From Cytophagales bacterium WSM2-2 (lineage in GTDB: Bacteria > Bacteroidota > Bacteroidia > Cytophagales > Cyclobacteriaceae), in contig BNHL01000001.1 in the NCBI GenBank assembly GCA_015472025.1, positions 2,902,001-2,966,000 of the forward strand: a stretch of DNA of 64,000 nt, in the 5' to 3' direction. Shown piece after piece: positions 25,821-35,197 of this stretch. The stretch's first letter is position 1; every line of letters begins with the position of its first letter. A program made the position numbers and the translations under genes. The notes beneath the pieces are model-generated. The model did not search any database and was not told the origin of the DNA. It saw only the letters and a list, made by a program, of their open reading frames with translations.

Positions 25821-27176
25821 GTGAAACTGAAGAATCTTTTACTATTTATTCTGGCATTTGCTACCCTCGCTATTATTCTTGGCGTGGTTAATTATTATAT
25901 CACTCCGGTCAATGATTTAGTGCTTGTAATCAGTCGCTGGATAGTGTGGGTGTCATTGATTTATTACGGTTACCTGCGAAAATCGTTGACTACATGGATT
26001 ATCATCTGTGTTTTGTTTGGATGTGAAGTTGGTTTTTCGTTTCCGAAGGTGGCCATTCAGCTCAATGTGTTCAGTGGAATTTTCTTAAGACTCATTAAAA
26101 CGATTATAGCTCCATTAATTTTTTCTACTCTGGTCGTTGGTATTGCAGCGCACTCCAACCTCAAGCAAGTCGGACGTATGGGCGTGAAAGCCCTTCTCTA
26201 TTTTGAGGTTGTTACCACGCTTGCTCTTTTTATCGGGTTGGCCGCTATCAACCTTACGAAGGCAGGTGAAGGTGCTCACATTGAAATTCAACAGGCACAG
26301 GAGCAGAAAGCAGAGAGCCTGCTGGCACAGAAAAAATCACATGACGTTGTACTCGATATTTTCCCCGAGAACATTGCAAAAGCCGTTGCTGAAGGCCAGG
26401 TGCTTCAGGTTGTTGTTTTCAGTATTTTCTTTGCTGTGGCGCTGGCCATGTTGAGCGAAGAGAAGAGAAAGCCGATGCTTCAATTTGCGGAGGGCCTTTC
26501 AGACGTAATGTTCAAATTCACAAACATAGTCATGTACTTTGCTCCGTTGGCGGCAGGCGGAGCGTTGGCATATTCTATTGCTTCTTTTGGATTCGATGTG
26601 CTGAAGAACCTGATCATGCTGGTGGCTACACTTTATGCTGCACTCTTCGTCTTCATTTTGGTCGTGCTGATCCCAATCGGATTGATCATCAAATTGAACT
26701 TTAAGAAATTCATCGCAGCCATTACTGAGCCTGTGACCATCGCGTTTTCTACAGCAACCAGTGAGTCTGCTTTGCCGAAAGCCATGGAGAATCTCGAAAA
26801 GATGGGAATACCCCGCAAGATTGTTTCGTTTGTATTACCTACCGGCTACAGTTTTAACCTCGATGGAAGCACACTTTACCTTTCACTCGCTTCTGTTTTT
26901 GTTGCTCAAATGGCAGGTGTTGACCTTTCACTGATAGATCAGATCAAAATGGTATTCATTCTCATGCTTACCAGCAAGGGTGTGGCAGGTGTGCGTGGCG
27001 CTACTTTCCTGATCCTGGTGGCGACTGTTGCTGATCTTGGCATTGATCCACACAAAGCTTTCGTGATCCTTGGTGTCGATGCAATTATGGATATGGCTCG
27101 CACAGGAACAAACGTACTTGGCAACTGCCTGGCTACTGTTGTCGTTGCCAAGTGGGAAGGCGAGTACAAAGACTAA
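25821..27176 (+). CDS. Dicarboxylate/amino acid:cation (DAACS) symporter
   Basis: A 451-aa member of the glutamate/dicarboxylate symporter family. Characteristic stretches are the first re-entrant loop region TATSESALPKAMENLEKMG, FVLPTGYSFNLDGSTLYLSL (the NMDGT-like element, here NLDGS), and the second hairpin TSKGVAGVRGATFLI, then DMARTGTNVLGN near the substrate site. It takes up glutamate, aspartate or C4-dicarboxylates with Na+ or H+. The start is the GTG at 25821; it gives a normal N-terminal helix. The next gene is convergent, 21 bp away. Confidence 0.9.
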   Translation: MKLKNLLLFILAFATLAIILGVVNYYITPVNDLVLVISRWIVWVSLIYYGYLRKSLTTWIIICVLFGCEVGFSFPKVAIQLNVFSGIFLRLIKTIIAPLIFSTLVVGIAAHSNLKQVGRMGVKALLYFEVVTTLALFIGLAAINLTKAGEGAHIEIQQAQEQKAESLLAQKKSHDVVLDIFPENIAKAVAEGQVLQVVVFSIFFAVALAMLSEEKRKPMLQFAEGLSDVMFKFTNIVMYFAPLAAGGALAYSIASFGFDVLKNLIMLVATLYAALFVFILVVLIPIGLIIKLNFKKFIAAITEPVTIAFSTATSESALPKAMENLEKMGIPRKIVSFVLPTGYSFNLDGSTLYLSLASVFVAQMAGVDLSLIDQIKMVFILMLTSKGVAGVRGATFLILVATVADLGIDPHKAFVILGVDAIMDMARTGTNVLGNCLATVVVAKWEGEYKD

Positions 27177-27197
27177 TCATTCACATTTTCACGATGA

Positions 27198-27968
27198 TCA
27201 GCTCTTGTCTTTTTTGAAAACATACATCACATAACCTATTAGCAAAAAGACAGTTCCATAAATCAACGCAATTAACTGTGTGTTGATAGGGCGATTGTAC
27301 CGACCCGATACCTTAAGATAGTGCAACATGGTATGAGTATAGGGAATGAGGTGCCCGTACTTCCAACTGAGTGACGCCATTGCCACGATCCAGAGGACGA
27401 AGCCGGCCCCGATACCTACCAGAAAATTTTTGAACTTAAGACTGATAAGATATTGCAGCGTAATAACAGGAAGGCAATCGACAAAGTACAAGAGATTTTC
27501 TTCCAGGAAATTTCGAAATGGAATTGGGTCTTTGGGATATGGCACACTGAAAAACAAATACGGGACCACGCCAGAGAGGTAAATCCCGATATTGAATAAA
27601 ATAAAAAATTGCACCATCATTACTAAAGTTACCCCTAGCTTCGAAAAATAAATTATGGTCAGCGATTGCGGAGTGGTGTGTAATTGTTTCCACGTATTGT
27701 TCTTAAATTCCAATTGTGTGATAAGACTCATGGCCAACGTGATCCCTACAGGTAGCATGAAAATCGCCATCGACTGCCAGGAATTTACCCACAGGCCTTC
27801 CCAAAACTTATTGACAGAGTACACCTTGGGCAATTGCTCGTAGCGAATCATTCTTGCGAAGATGATAATTACAGGTGTGAAAAAAGCACCAACAATTACG
27901 AGCCAGGAGGCAAGGCTCCTTTTTTTCTTTAACCACTCACTCTGAAAACTGTTAATAAAAGTCATCAT
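27198..27968 (-). CDS. ABC-2 type transporter permease
   Basis: A 256-aa integral membrane protein with about six helices (near residues 22-40, 58-78, 105-130, 140-160, 178-205 and 228-250) and no signal peptide, typical of ABC-2 permeases related to bacitracin/lantibiotic-immunity type exporters. Its gene follows the ATPase gene with only a 4-bp gap, so the two form one transporter. The cargo is unknown. Confidence 0.83.
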   Translation of the reverse strand: MMTFINSFQSEWLKKKRSLASWLVIVGAFFTPVIIIFARMIRYEQLPKVYSVNKFWEGLWVNSWQSMAIFMLPVGITLAMSLITQLEFKNNTWKQLHTTPQSLTIIYFSKLGVTLVMMVQFFILFNIGIYLSGVVPYLFFSVPYPKDPIPFRNFLEENLLYFVDCLPVITLQYLISLKFKNFLVGIGAGFVLWIVAMASLSWKYGHLIPYTHTMLHYLKVSGRYNRPINTQLIALIYGTVFLLIGYVMYVFKKDKS

Positions 27969-27972
27969 CTCC

Positions 27973-28884
27973 TTAGTTGTTGATTAGGTTCATGAATATC
28001 GTTTCAAGATCATTTTTCACGGTGCTGATCTCATAGACATCAATTCCGTTGGAAACCAATTGCTGATTCACTATGGCGATTTTTTCTCTTGAAGAAACCG
28101 GCATCAAAATTTTATCGCTTTCAATCATCGCTGCAAGGTCATGTGTCTTCATAATTTCTGCAGCCCTTGTATTGTTGTTGGTTGAGAAGACCGTGTAGGA
28201 TAATTTTTGCTGGTGGGATTTCAATTCCTCCAGTGTTCCCTGGAATGCAACACTTCCTTTATTGATCACCCCCACATGAGTTACCAGTTTTTCGATTTCA
28301 GCGAGGAGGTGACTTGAAATGAGAATCGTGATCCCCAACTCCTGGTTTAGTTTTTTCAACAACTCCCGCATTTCTATGATACTGTTGGGATCAAGCCCGT
28401 TTGTCGGTTCATCCAATATTAATAAAGACGGACTATGAAGCAGTGCCAGGGCAATTCCTAAACGCTGTTTCATGCCCAATGAAAACTGGCCCGCTTTTTT
28501 CTTACCTGTATTTTCGAGGGCCACCAGTTTAAGTACGGCATCAATTCTTTCGTGTGGACTGCGATAGATTTTACGAAAGACTTCCAGGTTTTCGCGGGCG
28601 GTTAAATGACCATACAAAGACGGGCTTTCAATGAGCGACCCTATTTTGCTGAGAAAATCGGTGCGGTTCTGCTCCAGTGATTTTCCAAAAATAGAGATCG
28701 AACCTTGTTGTTTCTTCAGCAAACCCAGGATGAGTTTCAGCGTTGTTGTTTTACCAGCGCCATTTGGTCCGAGGAAACCGTAGATGCTCCGTTCTTCCAC
28801 TTGCAGGCTTATCGAATTCAAAACAGTTTCTGCTGAAGAGAATTTGTAGTGCAAGTCTCTTGTTTCAAGTAGATAGTTGCTCAT
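27973..28884 (-). CDS. ABC transporter ATP-binding protein
   Basis: An ABC ATPase of 303 aa from the ATG ending at 28884 (a start 5 codons upstream is possible). Walker A is GPNGAGKTT, the signature is FSLGMKQRLG, and Walker B is LLILDEPTNGLDP. The C-terminal ~80 residues form the accessory region seen in ABC-2 drug or antibiotic-resistance exporters (CcmA/BcrA type). It energises the permease encoded directly downstream. Confidence 0.9.
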   Translation of the reverse strand: MSNYLLETRDLHYKFSSAETVLNSISLQVEERSIYGFLGPNGAGKTTTLKLILGLLKKQQGSISIFGKSLEQNRTDFLSKIGSLIESPSLYGHLTARENLEVFRKIYRSPHERIDAVLKLVALENTGKKKAGQFSLGMKQRLGIALALLHSPSLLILDEPTNGLDPNSIIEMRELLKKLNQELGITILISSHLLAEIEKLVTHVGVINKGSVAFQGTLEELKSHQQKLSYTVFSTNNNTRAAEIMKTHDLAAMIESDKILMPVSSREKIAIVNQQLVSNGIDVYEISTVKNDLETIFMNLINN

Positions 28885-29076
28885 AGTTTTCGACCACATG
28901 ACGATCAGGTTTAAAGAATGTTACGGGGAGATGATAATCGTGCCTCACGGTTTCGGAGTTCGTGTTGTTTTTAAGGGGATTTTTTTCTAAACTAAAGGGA
29001 CAATTAAATCAGAAAAGCCACTGGAGGGCGTCCTGGGAAGGAGGAGTCGATTATTCAACAAAAAAGAATTAAAGCC

Positions 29077-29610
29077 ATGACAACAAAGACAATGCTTAGC
29101 CCACAAGTGAAACTTGAATTGAAACCACTTTCCAGAGAGGGAGTAGATGCAGCGGTCGCGAAAGCCGAACACTATAGATTGTTGAATCATCCAAAAATGG
29201 CGGAGAGCATTTGTCTCGATGTGCTGAAAGTGGCTCCCGACAATCAAAAAGCTTCAGTTATTTTATTATTGTCGTTGACAGATCAGTTTGGTCAGTCGTC
29301 ATCGAAAGCAAGAAGCGAGGCGTTAGGGATTGCTAACAAGTTACAAGAGGAATATTCGCGCCTTTACTATGCAGGCATTGTCCATGAGCGACAAGGTGCA
29401 ACTGCATTGACTTCTGGCCTGCCGGGCGCAGAGTTTGACGCTTATGAATGGTACCTGGAAGCAATGGAGTTTTACGAGAGAGCCGATGCGGTTCACAAAG
29501 TTGCCGCTAATGATGATCCCGTGCTCCGATGGAATACCTGCGCGCGCATTATTATAGAGTACAATCTAAAACCCCGGCCAGTAGACGAAAGACCCGTTCT
29601 GCAAGAGTGA
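29077..29610 (+). CDS. Hypothetical TPR-like helical protein (177 aa)
   Basis: Not assigned to a named family. The sequence is almost entirely helical with a TPR-like rhythm: AEHYRLLNHPKMAESICLDV (residues ~26-46) followed by further helix pairs (LGIANKLQEEYSRLYYAGIV and AYEWYLEAMEFYERADAVHK). It has no signal peptide and ends in a Pro-rich tail. It may be a cytoplasmic scaffold. It stands alone, 192 bp from the ABC ATPase start and ~300 bp before the sigma factor gene. Confidence 0.6.
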   Translation: MTTKTMLSPQVKLELKPLSREGVDAAVAKAEHYRLLNHPKMAESICLDVLKVAPDNQKASVILLLSLTDQFGQSSSKARSEALGIANKLQEEYSRLYYAGIVHERQGATALTSGLPGAEFDAYEWYLEAMEFYERADAVHKVAANDDPVLRWNTCARIIIEYNLKPRPVDERPVLQE

Positions 29611-29906
29611 AGATTAGCTCATCCGAATAACTTTGTCTCTTCGTGCAAAATTTGTCCAGGCGATCCTATTTGTCCATAAATAACTACTAGTGGGGTAGTC
29701 ATTCACTTTATCTCGAAAAGGCCGATTGCATTGAAATTTCGAAGATTATCCCGTAGCTTCAAATAAAATCGGCTGTAAAACAGATTCCGACTAAGTACTT
29801 CAGCCCACCAATTCGTCTTAATTACAGAAATCGTTTGCGGTAAAAGTTTTTATCAAAAGCGAGAGTATGCAATACCTGAACTTTTAAATCCGGAGAGCAT
29901 TGCTTT

Positions 29907-30545
29907 ATGGGCCAGGAAGATCATTTTTTAAATATCAACAAGGGTGAAGAAAATCTTCATGCCGGGCATGTCATTGACGTGGAGGCATTGATTCGCAAAA
30001 CCTTTGAAGAAGACGCACACTCAGGGATGGAAATGATTTTCCGTCACTATTATGGAGTGTTGTGCAGCCACGCAGTTCGCTATGTTTCTTCCAAAGCGCT
30101 CGCAGAAGATATTGTTTCCGACATATTATTTGAGTTTCAGTCGAAGGGCCTTAACAGTACTATCACCACTTCCTACAGAGCATACCTTTTCACTTCCGTG
30201 CGGAACAGAGCGTATGACATTCTGAAGAAAGAAATGCGGCATGGGAATACTGTGATTGAAAATGCAATGTCCGTAGCGGCTCAGCATTCCGAGCAACCGG
30301 ATTCCATCACTCAGTTCGAAGAGCTTCATCATCTCATCGAAAGCACGATCAATGCAATGCCATTGAAGCGGAAGCAGGTATATCTCATGCACCGGTTTGA
30401 AGGTAAGAAGAGCAGGGAAATTGCAGATGAGCTGAAACTTTCCCAGCGCACGATTGAAGCGCATATTCATAAAGCAATCTGGCAGGTGCAAGCGGCACTT
30501 AAACAACATTGGCTCTGGACATTTATTATTTTTTTAAACATATAA
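29907..30545 (+). CDS. ECF-type RNA polymerase sigma factor (Bacteroidota expansion family)
   Basis: A 212-aa sigma-70-like ECF factor. Region 2 (about 45-115) includes AEDIVSDILFEFQSKG and the -10-contacting RAYLFTSVRNRAYD. Region 4 (about 150-200) includes MPLKRKQVYLMHRFEGKKSR and the helix-turn-helix EIADELKLSQRTIEAHI. The C-terminal hydrophobic tail (WTFIIFLNI) is common in this family. It should be held by the FecR-type anti-sigma encoded 58 bp downstream and direct transcription of the susC-susD cluster that follows. Confidence 0.92.
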   Translation: MGQEDHFLNINKGEENLHAGHVIDVEALIRKTFEEDAHSGMEMIFRHYYGVLCSHAVRYVSSKALAEDIVSDILFEFQSKGLNSTITTSYRAYLFTSVRNRAYDILKKEMRHGNTVIENAMSVAAQHSEQPDSITQFEELHHLIESTINAMPLKRKQVYLMHRFEGKKSREIADELKLSQRTIEAHIHKAIWQVQAALKQHWLWTFIIFLNI

Positions 30546-30603
30546 TTTTTTGAGAGTGCTGCGGATTTGAAGCAGTCGGACTAACAACTTTTAATGATAA
30601 GCG

Positions 30604-31608
30604 ATGTCAAAAGAAATCACGAAAGAAATGCTCTTTAATTACTTTGCCAATAAGGCAACGGCAATACAGAAAAAGAGAATTGACGAGTGGGCGAGGGAAG
30701 CCGACAACCGGGAGATGTTTTACGAATGTCTCACCGAATGGGAAAGCGAAAATCTGCAATACGTAAGTGATACGGAAGCCGCCATCAGGCGGCATCAAAG
30801 GCGTCTGAGCCTCGACCATACTCAAGAACTTGTAACAAATAATTCAATCGGCTTAAGACGTCTTTTCGTGAGATTATCTGTTGCGGCCACCGTCCTGATT
30901 GGTTTAGGAATCACGGGATATTTGTCACGAGACCAATGGTTATTCAAAACATTGACCACGACTTATGGCGAAACAAAATCAATTCTGTTGGATGATGGAA
31001 CTAAGGTAGCACTCAACGCTAACTCAACTCTTACAATTCCACGGTTCGGGTTTGGCAACTACACAAGAAATGTTTCTCTGAAAGGAGAGGCGGATTTTTC
31101 TGTTGCTCATATGCCTGGCGACCAAAAATTTGTTGTTAAAACTTCGGATGGCCCGGATATCATCGTTCTCGGCACCGAATTTACGGTGTATACCCGCCTT
31201 AACCGGTTCAAGGTTGCACTTAGCAAAGGAAGAATTCAGTTGAACTACAAGGACACAGTCAGGAATAAAAATCTGATTATGCGGCCGGGCGACCTTGTAA
31301 CAATCAATGCCAAAGGAAAAGCTGTGCTCGCAAAGACACCGGATCCAAGGGTTTACTCAGCCTGGAAAGACAGTCGTTATGTTTTTGACCACACCTCCCT
31401 GCAAGACATCGGTATTTTGTTTAAGGATGATTTCGGCTTGGAAATCGTAGTCGCTGACCCCGAGATTTCAACATGGTCAGTATCGGGAACTTTCAAAGCA
31501 TCCAACGGGGAAGAACTCCTGGAGGCGTTGGCGGAAGCATCCGGTCTTGTTTACAATAAAGAAAACCAACGAGTGATCATTTACTCGGCCAAGAATAAAA
31601 CTAAATAA
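30604..31608 (+). CDS. FecR-type anti-sigma factor
   Basis: A 334-aa membrane regulator. A cytoplasmic N-terminal sigma-binding region (1-~85) is followed by one transmembrane helix (LFVRLSVAATVLIGLGITGYL, about 86-106) and a periplasmic FecR domain (~115-215, including TTYGETKSILLDDGTKVALN and VLGTEFTV) plus a C-terminal DUF4974-like domain (~260-330). It should relay a signal from the STN domain of the downstream SusC to the ECF sigma factor. The susC start is 18 bp after its stop codon. Confidence 0.92.
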   Translation: MSKEITKEMLFNYFANKATAIQKKRIDEWAREADNREMFYECLTEWESENLQYVSDTEAAIRRHQRRLSLDHTQELVTNNSIGLRRLFVRLSVAATVLIGLGITGYLSRDQWLFKTLTTTYGETKSILLDDGTKVALNANSTLTIPRFGFGNYTRNVSLKGEADFSVAHMPGDQKFVVKTSDGPDIIVLGTEFTVYTRLNRFKVALSKGRIQLNYKDTVRNKNLIMRPGDLVTINAKGKAVLAKTPDPRVYSAWKDSRYVFDHTSLQDIGILFKDDFGLEIVVADPEISTWSVSGTFKASNGEELLEALAEASGLVYNKENQRVIIYSAKNKTK

Positions 31609-31626
31609 ACACTAAACCATCTAGCT

Positions 31627-34600
31627 ATGAGGAAAACTATACGTTCGTCATTGGTCTGCGCGATATTGTTTCTTTTCGCAGTAGAGAATTTTGCTCAGAT
31701 GACGGCAAAAGCACAACAGATGAAAAGCGATCCTTCGGAAAAAGTAAAGGAGCGAAAACTAAAAGAAGTTTTAAATGAATTGAAGGATTACTACAGTATT
31801 GACATTCTCTTCTTTGATCGCTACATCGACTTTAATATTCCATCAGATGTAGTTCGTTGGGATAAGACAATCGAGCAGAACCTGGAAGAGATTTTAAAGT
31901 CAACCAACCTTGAATATAAAAAAACCAAGAAGGGCGGATTTGTAATCTCTCCTAAAAAACTCACGCAAGTTGAGCTAAACGAAAGTCAGTTAATTACACA
32001 ACCACAAAATCCGATTGTAACTACAGAAGGATCGAACCAGACGCAAATCAAGAGCGTAGTGATACCTGGCGCTATTTTAGTAACTGGAATTGTCAGGGAT
32101 GAAGCAGCGCAGCCATTGCCCGGTGCAAATGTGGTTGAGAAAGGAACGACCAATGGTGTCGTAACGGATGCTTCAGGTAAGTATTCAATCACCGTTCAAG
32201 AGAATGCAACACTGGTTTTTTCATTTATAGGATACGTCTCATCTGAGGAAGCAGTCGCGAGCAGATCGGTGATAGACATTTCGTTAAAATTTGATGTTCA
32301 GGCTTTATCTGAAGTGGTCGTTTACGGTTATGGAGAGATGAGACGCTCGGACATGACCAGCGCTCAATCTTCGATTTCTTCAAAGGACATCAGCCGTACA
32401 ATAAACACCACACTTGATCAGGCGATTCAGGGAAGAGCTCCGGGAGTTTATGTAACACAAAATACAGGAGCGCCCGGTGGAGGTGTTTCGGTGAACATTC
32501 GCGGAGTGAACTCAATCAACGGCTCGAATGAACCATTGTATGTTATTGATGGTGTCCAGATTCAGGGCTCCACATCGATCACGGGTACTAATGCATTGGC
32601 AAGCCTGAACCCTTCAGATATAGAAAGCCTGGAGATTCTTCAGGGACCTAATGCAACGGCTATCTATGGATCACGCGCCACGAACGGAGTTGTGTTGATC
32701 ACCACCAAACGCGGCAAGTCAGGTGATATGAAAATCACTTACAACTATTCTTACAGCCTTCAGGATCGACCTAAAAATCTTGACGTGATGAACCTGCAGC
32801 AATATGCGCAGATGTATCTCAATTATAAGAATGCAACTGGTGACCTGGCCGGTATCCGCGATGACTTCCGTGATCCTTCTCTTCTGGGAAAAGGAACGGA
32901 TTGGCAGACAGCATTATTCCAGCAGGCAGCAATGCAAAAACAGCAGATCAGCTTTAGCGGAGGTACAGATAAAAGTTCTTACTACCTGTCGGGCGAACGA
33001 ATGACTCAAGAGGGAATTGGTTTGGGCTCCGGCTTTAACCGCACATCGGTTCGTCTGAATGTAGATAACAAACCACGTACATGGCTTTCCATTGGTACGA
33101 ATGTCATGGTTTCTCAAACTGATCAAAAATTGGGGACCATGGGAACCGGAACAACCAACTTGTGGAATAACCTCATTCTTAACGCAGTTCAACTTGGCCC
33201 GGATATTCCGGTGAGAAATATTGATGGTACTTACGGTGCTGGTAATCCTGCGATCAGTACTGCCCAGCAGTATACACCACCCAATCCGGTGGGACTCGCT
33301 AACCTTGTTACGAATCAACAGACAACAAGAACATTGATTGGAGGAACGAGTGTGGGTATAAAAGTGATCAAAGGCCTTGAGCTTCGTTCAAACCTTAATG
33401 CAAATATCGGTTACACCAATTCTACTGTATTCTATCCCACTTATCAATTCAGTACATATCAGTTCAACAATACGGCTGTGCTCCAGAACCAAACCAACTT
33501 CAATACTTACTGGTTATGGAATCAGATGGCAACGTACACGAATGATTTCGGGAAGCACCACATCAATGCAATGGTGACGCATGAAGCACAAGCGTCTACT
33601 TATAAAAACCTGATGGGGCAGAGGCAGAATTTTCCGACCAACAATATTCTGGATCTCAATGTAGGTGACCCCGCCACAGCAGCGAATGGCGGAGGTCAGG
33701 GTTCCTGGGCGATGGAATCGTACCTGGGCCGCATCAATTATAATTATGACAACCGTTATATCGTTACTGCTGCTTATCGTGCAGATGGTTCTGTGAATTT
33801 TGCTCCTGCAAACAAATGGGGATACTTCCCTTCGATATCGGCAGCTTATCGGATCTCCAATGAAAAGTTTTTCGATGTTCCGAAGATCAATGATTTGAGA
33901 TTACGTTTTGAGACGGGGATAACCGGTAACCAGGGAAATGGAGGAGCTATCTATGGCACACTGAATGCCGGGCCATCGCAGTGGGGGACAAGTTTTTCTC
34001 CAGGAATATATCCAAACCCGAATTTCAAATGGGAGCAAACCAAGACTAATAATTTCGGGTTGACACTCGGACTTTTCAATGGCAGAATTCAATTGGATGC
34101 CGACTATTACATCAAGAATACTGACAACCTGATTCTGCAAAGCACGCTGCCGTGGTACCTGGGAACATCGGGAGCTTCGGCAATACAACCTCCTGTTGTT
34201 AACATCGGCTCACTTCAAAATAAAGGCTGGAGTTTTTCAGTTACTACCGTGAACATGAATTCCGGTGCTTTCAAGTGGACTTCCAACTTTAACATCTCCG
34301 GGTTTAATACAAAAATACAAAGCCTCACTACCGGCTCCGGCCAGATTGATCGCATCCTCGGCCAACCAAAAGGCAACGAACCTTTCATAGAGCGTTCAGT
34401 TGTTGGTCAGGCACCATGGCAGTTTGTGGGAAATATTCAGCAAGGAGTTTTTCAAAACCTGAATGATGTGATCAACAGCCCGCGCCCTGTAGATAGCAAT
34501 GGAAATCAACAGCCTGTAGCTGTAAACAGCATATGGGTAGGAGACGGAAAATACCAAGACGTTAGCGGAGATGGAAAAATTGATGACAAAGATTTAACCT

Positions 34601-35178
34601 TCATCGGCAACCCGTGGCCAAAATGGTTCGGAGGTTTTACCAACAATTTCTCTTACAAGGGAATCGAGTTGAGTGTTATGATCACAGCCAGTTATGGCAA
34701 CAAGATCTACAACTTAACCAGGGACGAGGAGACCAATCCAAACAATATTAACCTTGGGCGTAACATGTTTACATCAGTCCTTAATTACGCAAACGTGCAG
34801 AACGATGCAGACGGCAACCCTTACCTGACCAATCCCAATACGGTCGTGCCCAGAATACAAAGCAGCAAAGGACTTAACAACAACTTCGATCGCTATACCA
34901 GTACCTATGTTGAGGATGGATCGTATGCGCGGTTGAAGAATGTAACGCTTAGCTACAACCTCCCGGCTTCACTGATTGGCAAACAGAAAGTGATACGAGG
35001 TGTAAGAGTAGCAGTCAGTGCTCAGAATTTATTGACGATCACAAACTACAAGGGATATGATCCGGAAGTAGGAGCGTACGTGGGTAATTCCTATTCGGGC
35101 GATGCGATGGTTGGAGTGGATTATGGACGTTATCCGCTCACGAAAGTTTATTCATTCAGTCTTGGCGTTGAATTTTAA
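31627..35178 (+). CDS. SusC-family TonB-dependent receptor with STN signalling domain
   Basis: An 1183-aa outer-membrane glycan importer. After the signal peptide comes an STN domain (~40-105), which contacts FecR in the periplasm, then a carboxypeptidase-regulatory-like domain (~155-225, VTGIVRDEAAQPLPGANVV), the plug (~235-350, with ITTKRG at its end) and a 22-strand-type barrel ending in YSFSLGVEF with the terminal Phe used for outer-membrane assembly. The STN domain shows that this locus uses trans-envelope regulation and not a hybrid two-component system. It is 19 bp from susD. Confidence 0.95.
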   Translation: MRKTIRSSLVCAILFLFAVENFAQMTAKAQQMKSDPSEKVKERKLKEVLNELKDYYSIDILFFDRYIDFNIPSDVVRWDKTIEQNLEEILKSTNLEYKKTKKGGFVISPKKLTQVELNESQLITQPQNPIVTTEGSNQTQIKSVVIPGAILVTGIVRDEAAQPLPGANVVEKGTTNGVVTDASGKYSITVQENATLVFSFIGYVSSEEAVASRSVIDISLKFDVQALSEVVVYGYGEMRRSDMTSAQSSISSKDISRTINTTLDQAIQGRAPGVYVTQNTGAPGGGVSVNIRGVNSINGSNEPLYVIDGVQIQGSTSITGTNALASLNPSDIESLEILQGPNATAIYGSRATNGVVLITTKRGKSGDMKITYNYSYSLQDRPKNLDVMNLQQYAQMYLNYKNATGDLAGIRDDFRDPSLLGKGTDWQTALFQQAAMQKQQISFSGGTDKSSYYLSGERMTQEGIGLGSGFNRTSVRLNVDNKPRTWLSIGTNVMVSQTDQKLGTMGTGTTNLWNNLILNAVQLGPDIPVRNIDGTYGAGNPAISTAQQYTPPNPVGLANLVTNQQTTRTLIGGTSVGIKVIKGLELRSNLNANIGYTNSTVFYPTYQFSTYQFNNTAVLQNQTNFNTYWLWNQMATYTNDFGKHHINAMVTHEAQASTYKNLMGQRQNFPTNNILDLNVGDPATAANGGGQGSWAMESYLGRINYNYDNRYIVTAAYRADGSVNFAPANKWGYFPSISAAYRISNEKFFDVPKINDLRLRFETGITGNQGNGGAIYGTLNAGPSQWGTSFSPGIYPNPNFKWEQTKTNNFGLTLGLFNGRIQLDADYYIKNTDNLILQSTLPWYLGTSGASAIQPPVVNIGSLQNKGWSFSVTTVNMNSGAFKWTSNFNISGFNTKIQSLTTGSGQIDRILGQPKGNEPFIERSVVGQAPWQFVGNIQQGVFQNLNDVINSPRPVDSNGNQQPVAVNSIWVGDGKYQDVSGDGKIDDKDLTFIGNPWPKWFGGFTNNFSYKGIELSVMITASYGNKIYNLTRDEETNPNNINLGRNMFTSVLNYANVQNDADGNPYLTNPNTVVPRIQSSKGLNNNFDRYTSTYVEDGSYARLKNVTLSYNLPASLIGKQKVIRGVRVAVSAQNLLTITNYKGYDPEVGAYVGNSYSGDAMVGVDYGRYPLTKVYSFSLGVEF

Positions 35179-35197
35179 AAATTCTAAAGAAGTCACT

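Noticed and set aside
35102-35197. Upstream start for SusD inside the susC end
   Set aside because: The clear lipoprotein signal starts at 35198; the earlier Met codons are susC sequence read in another frame.
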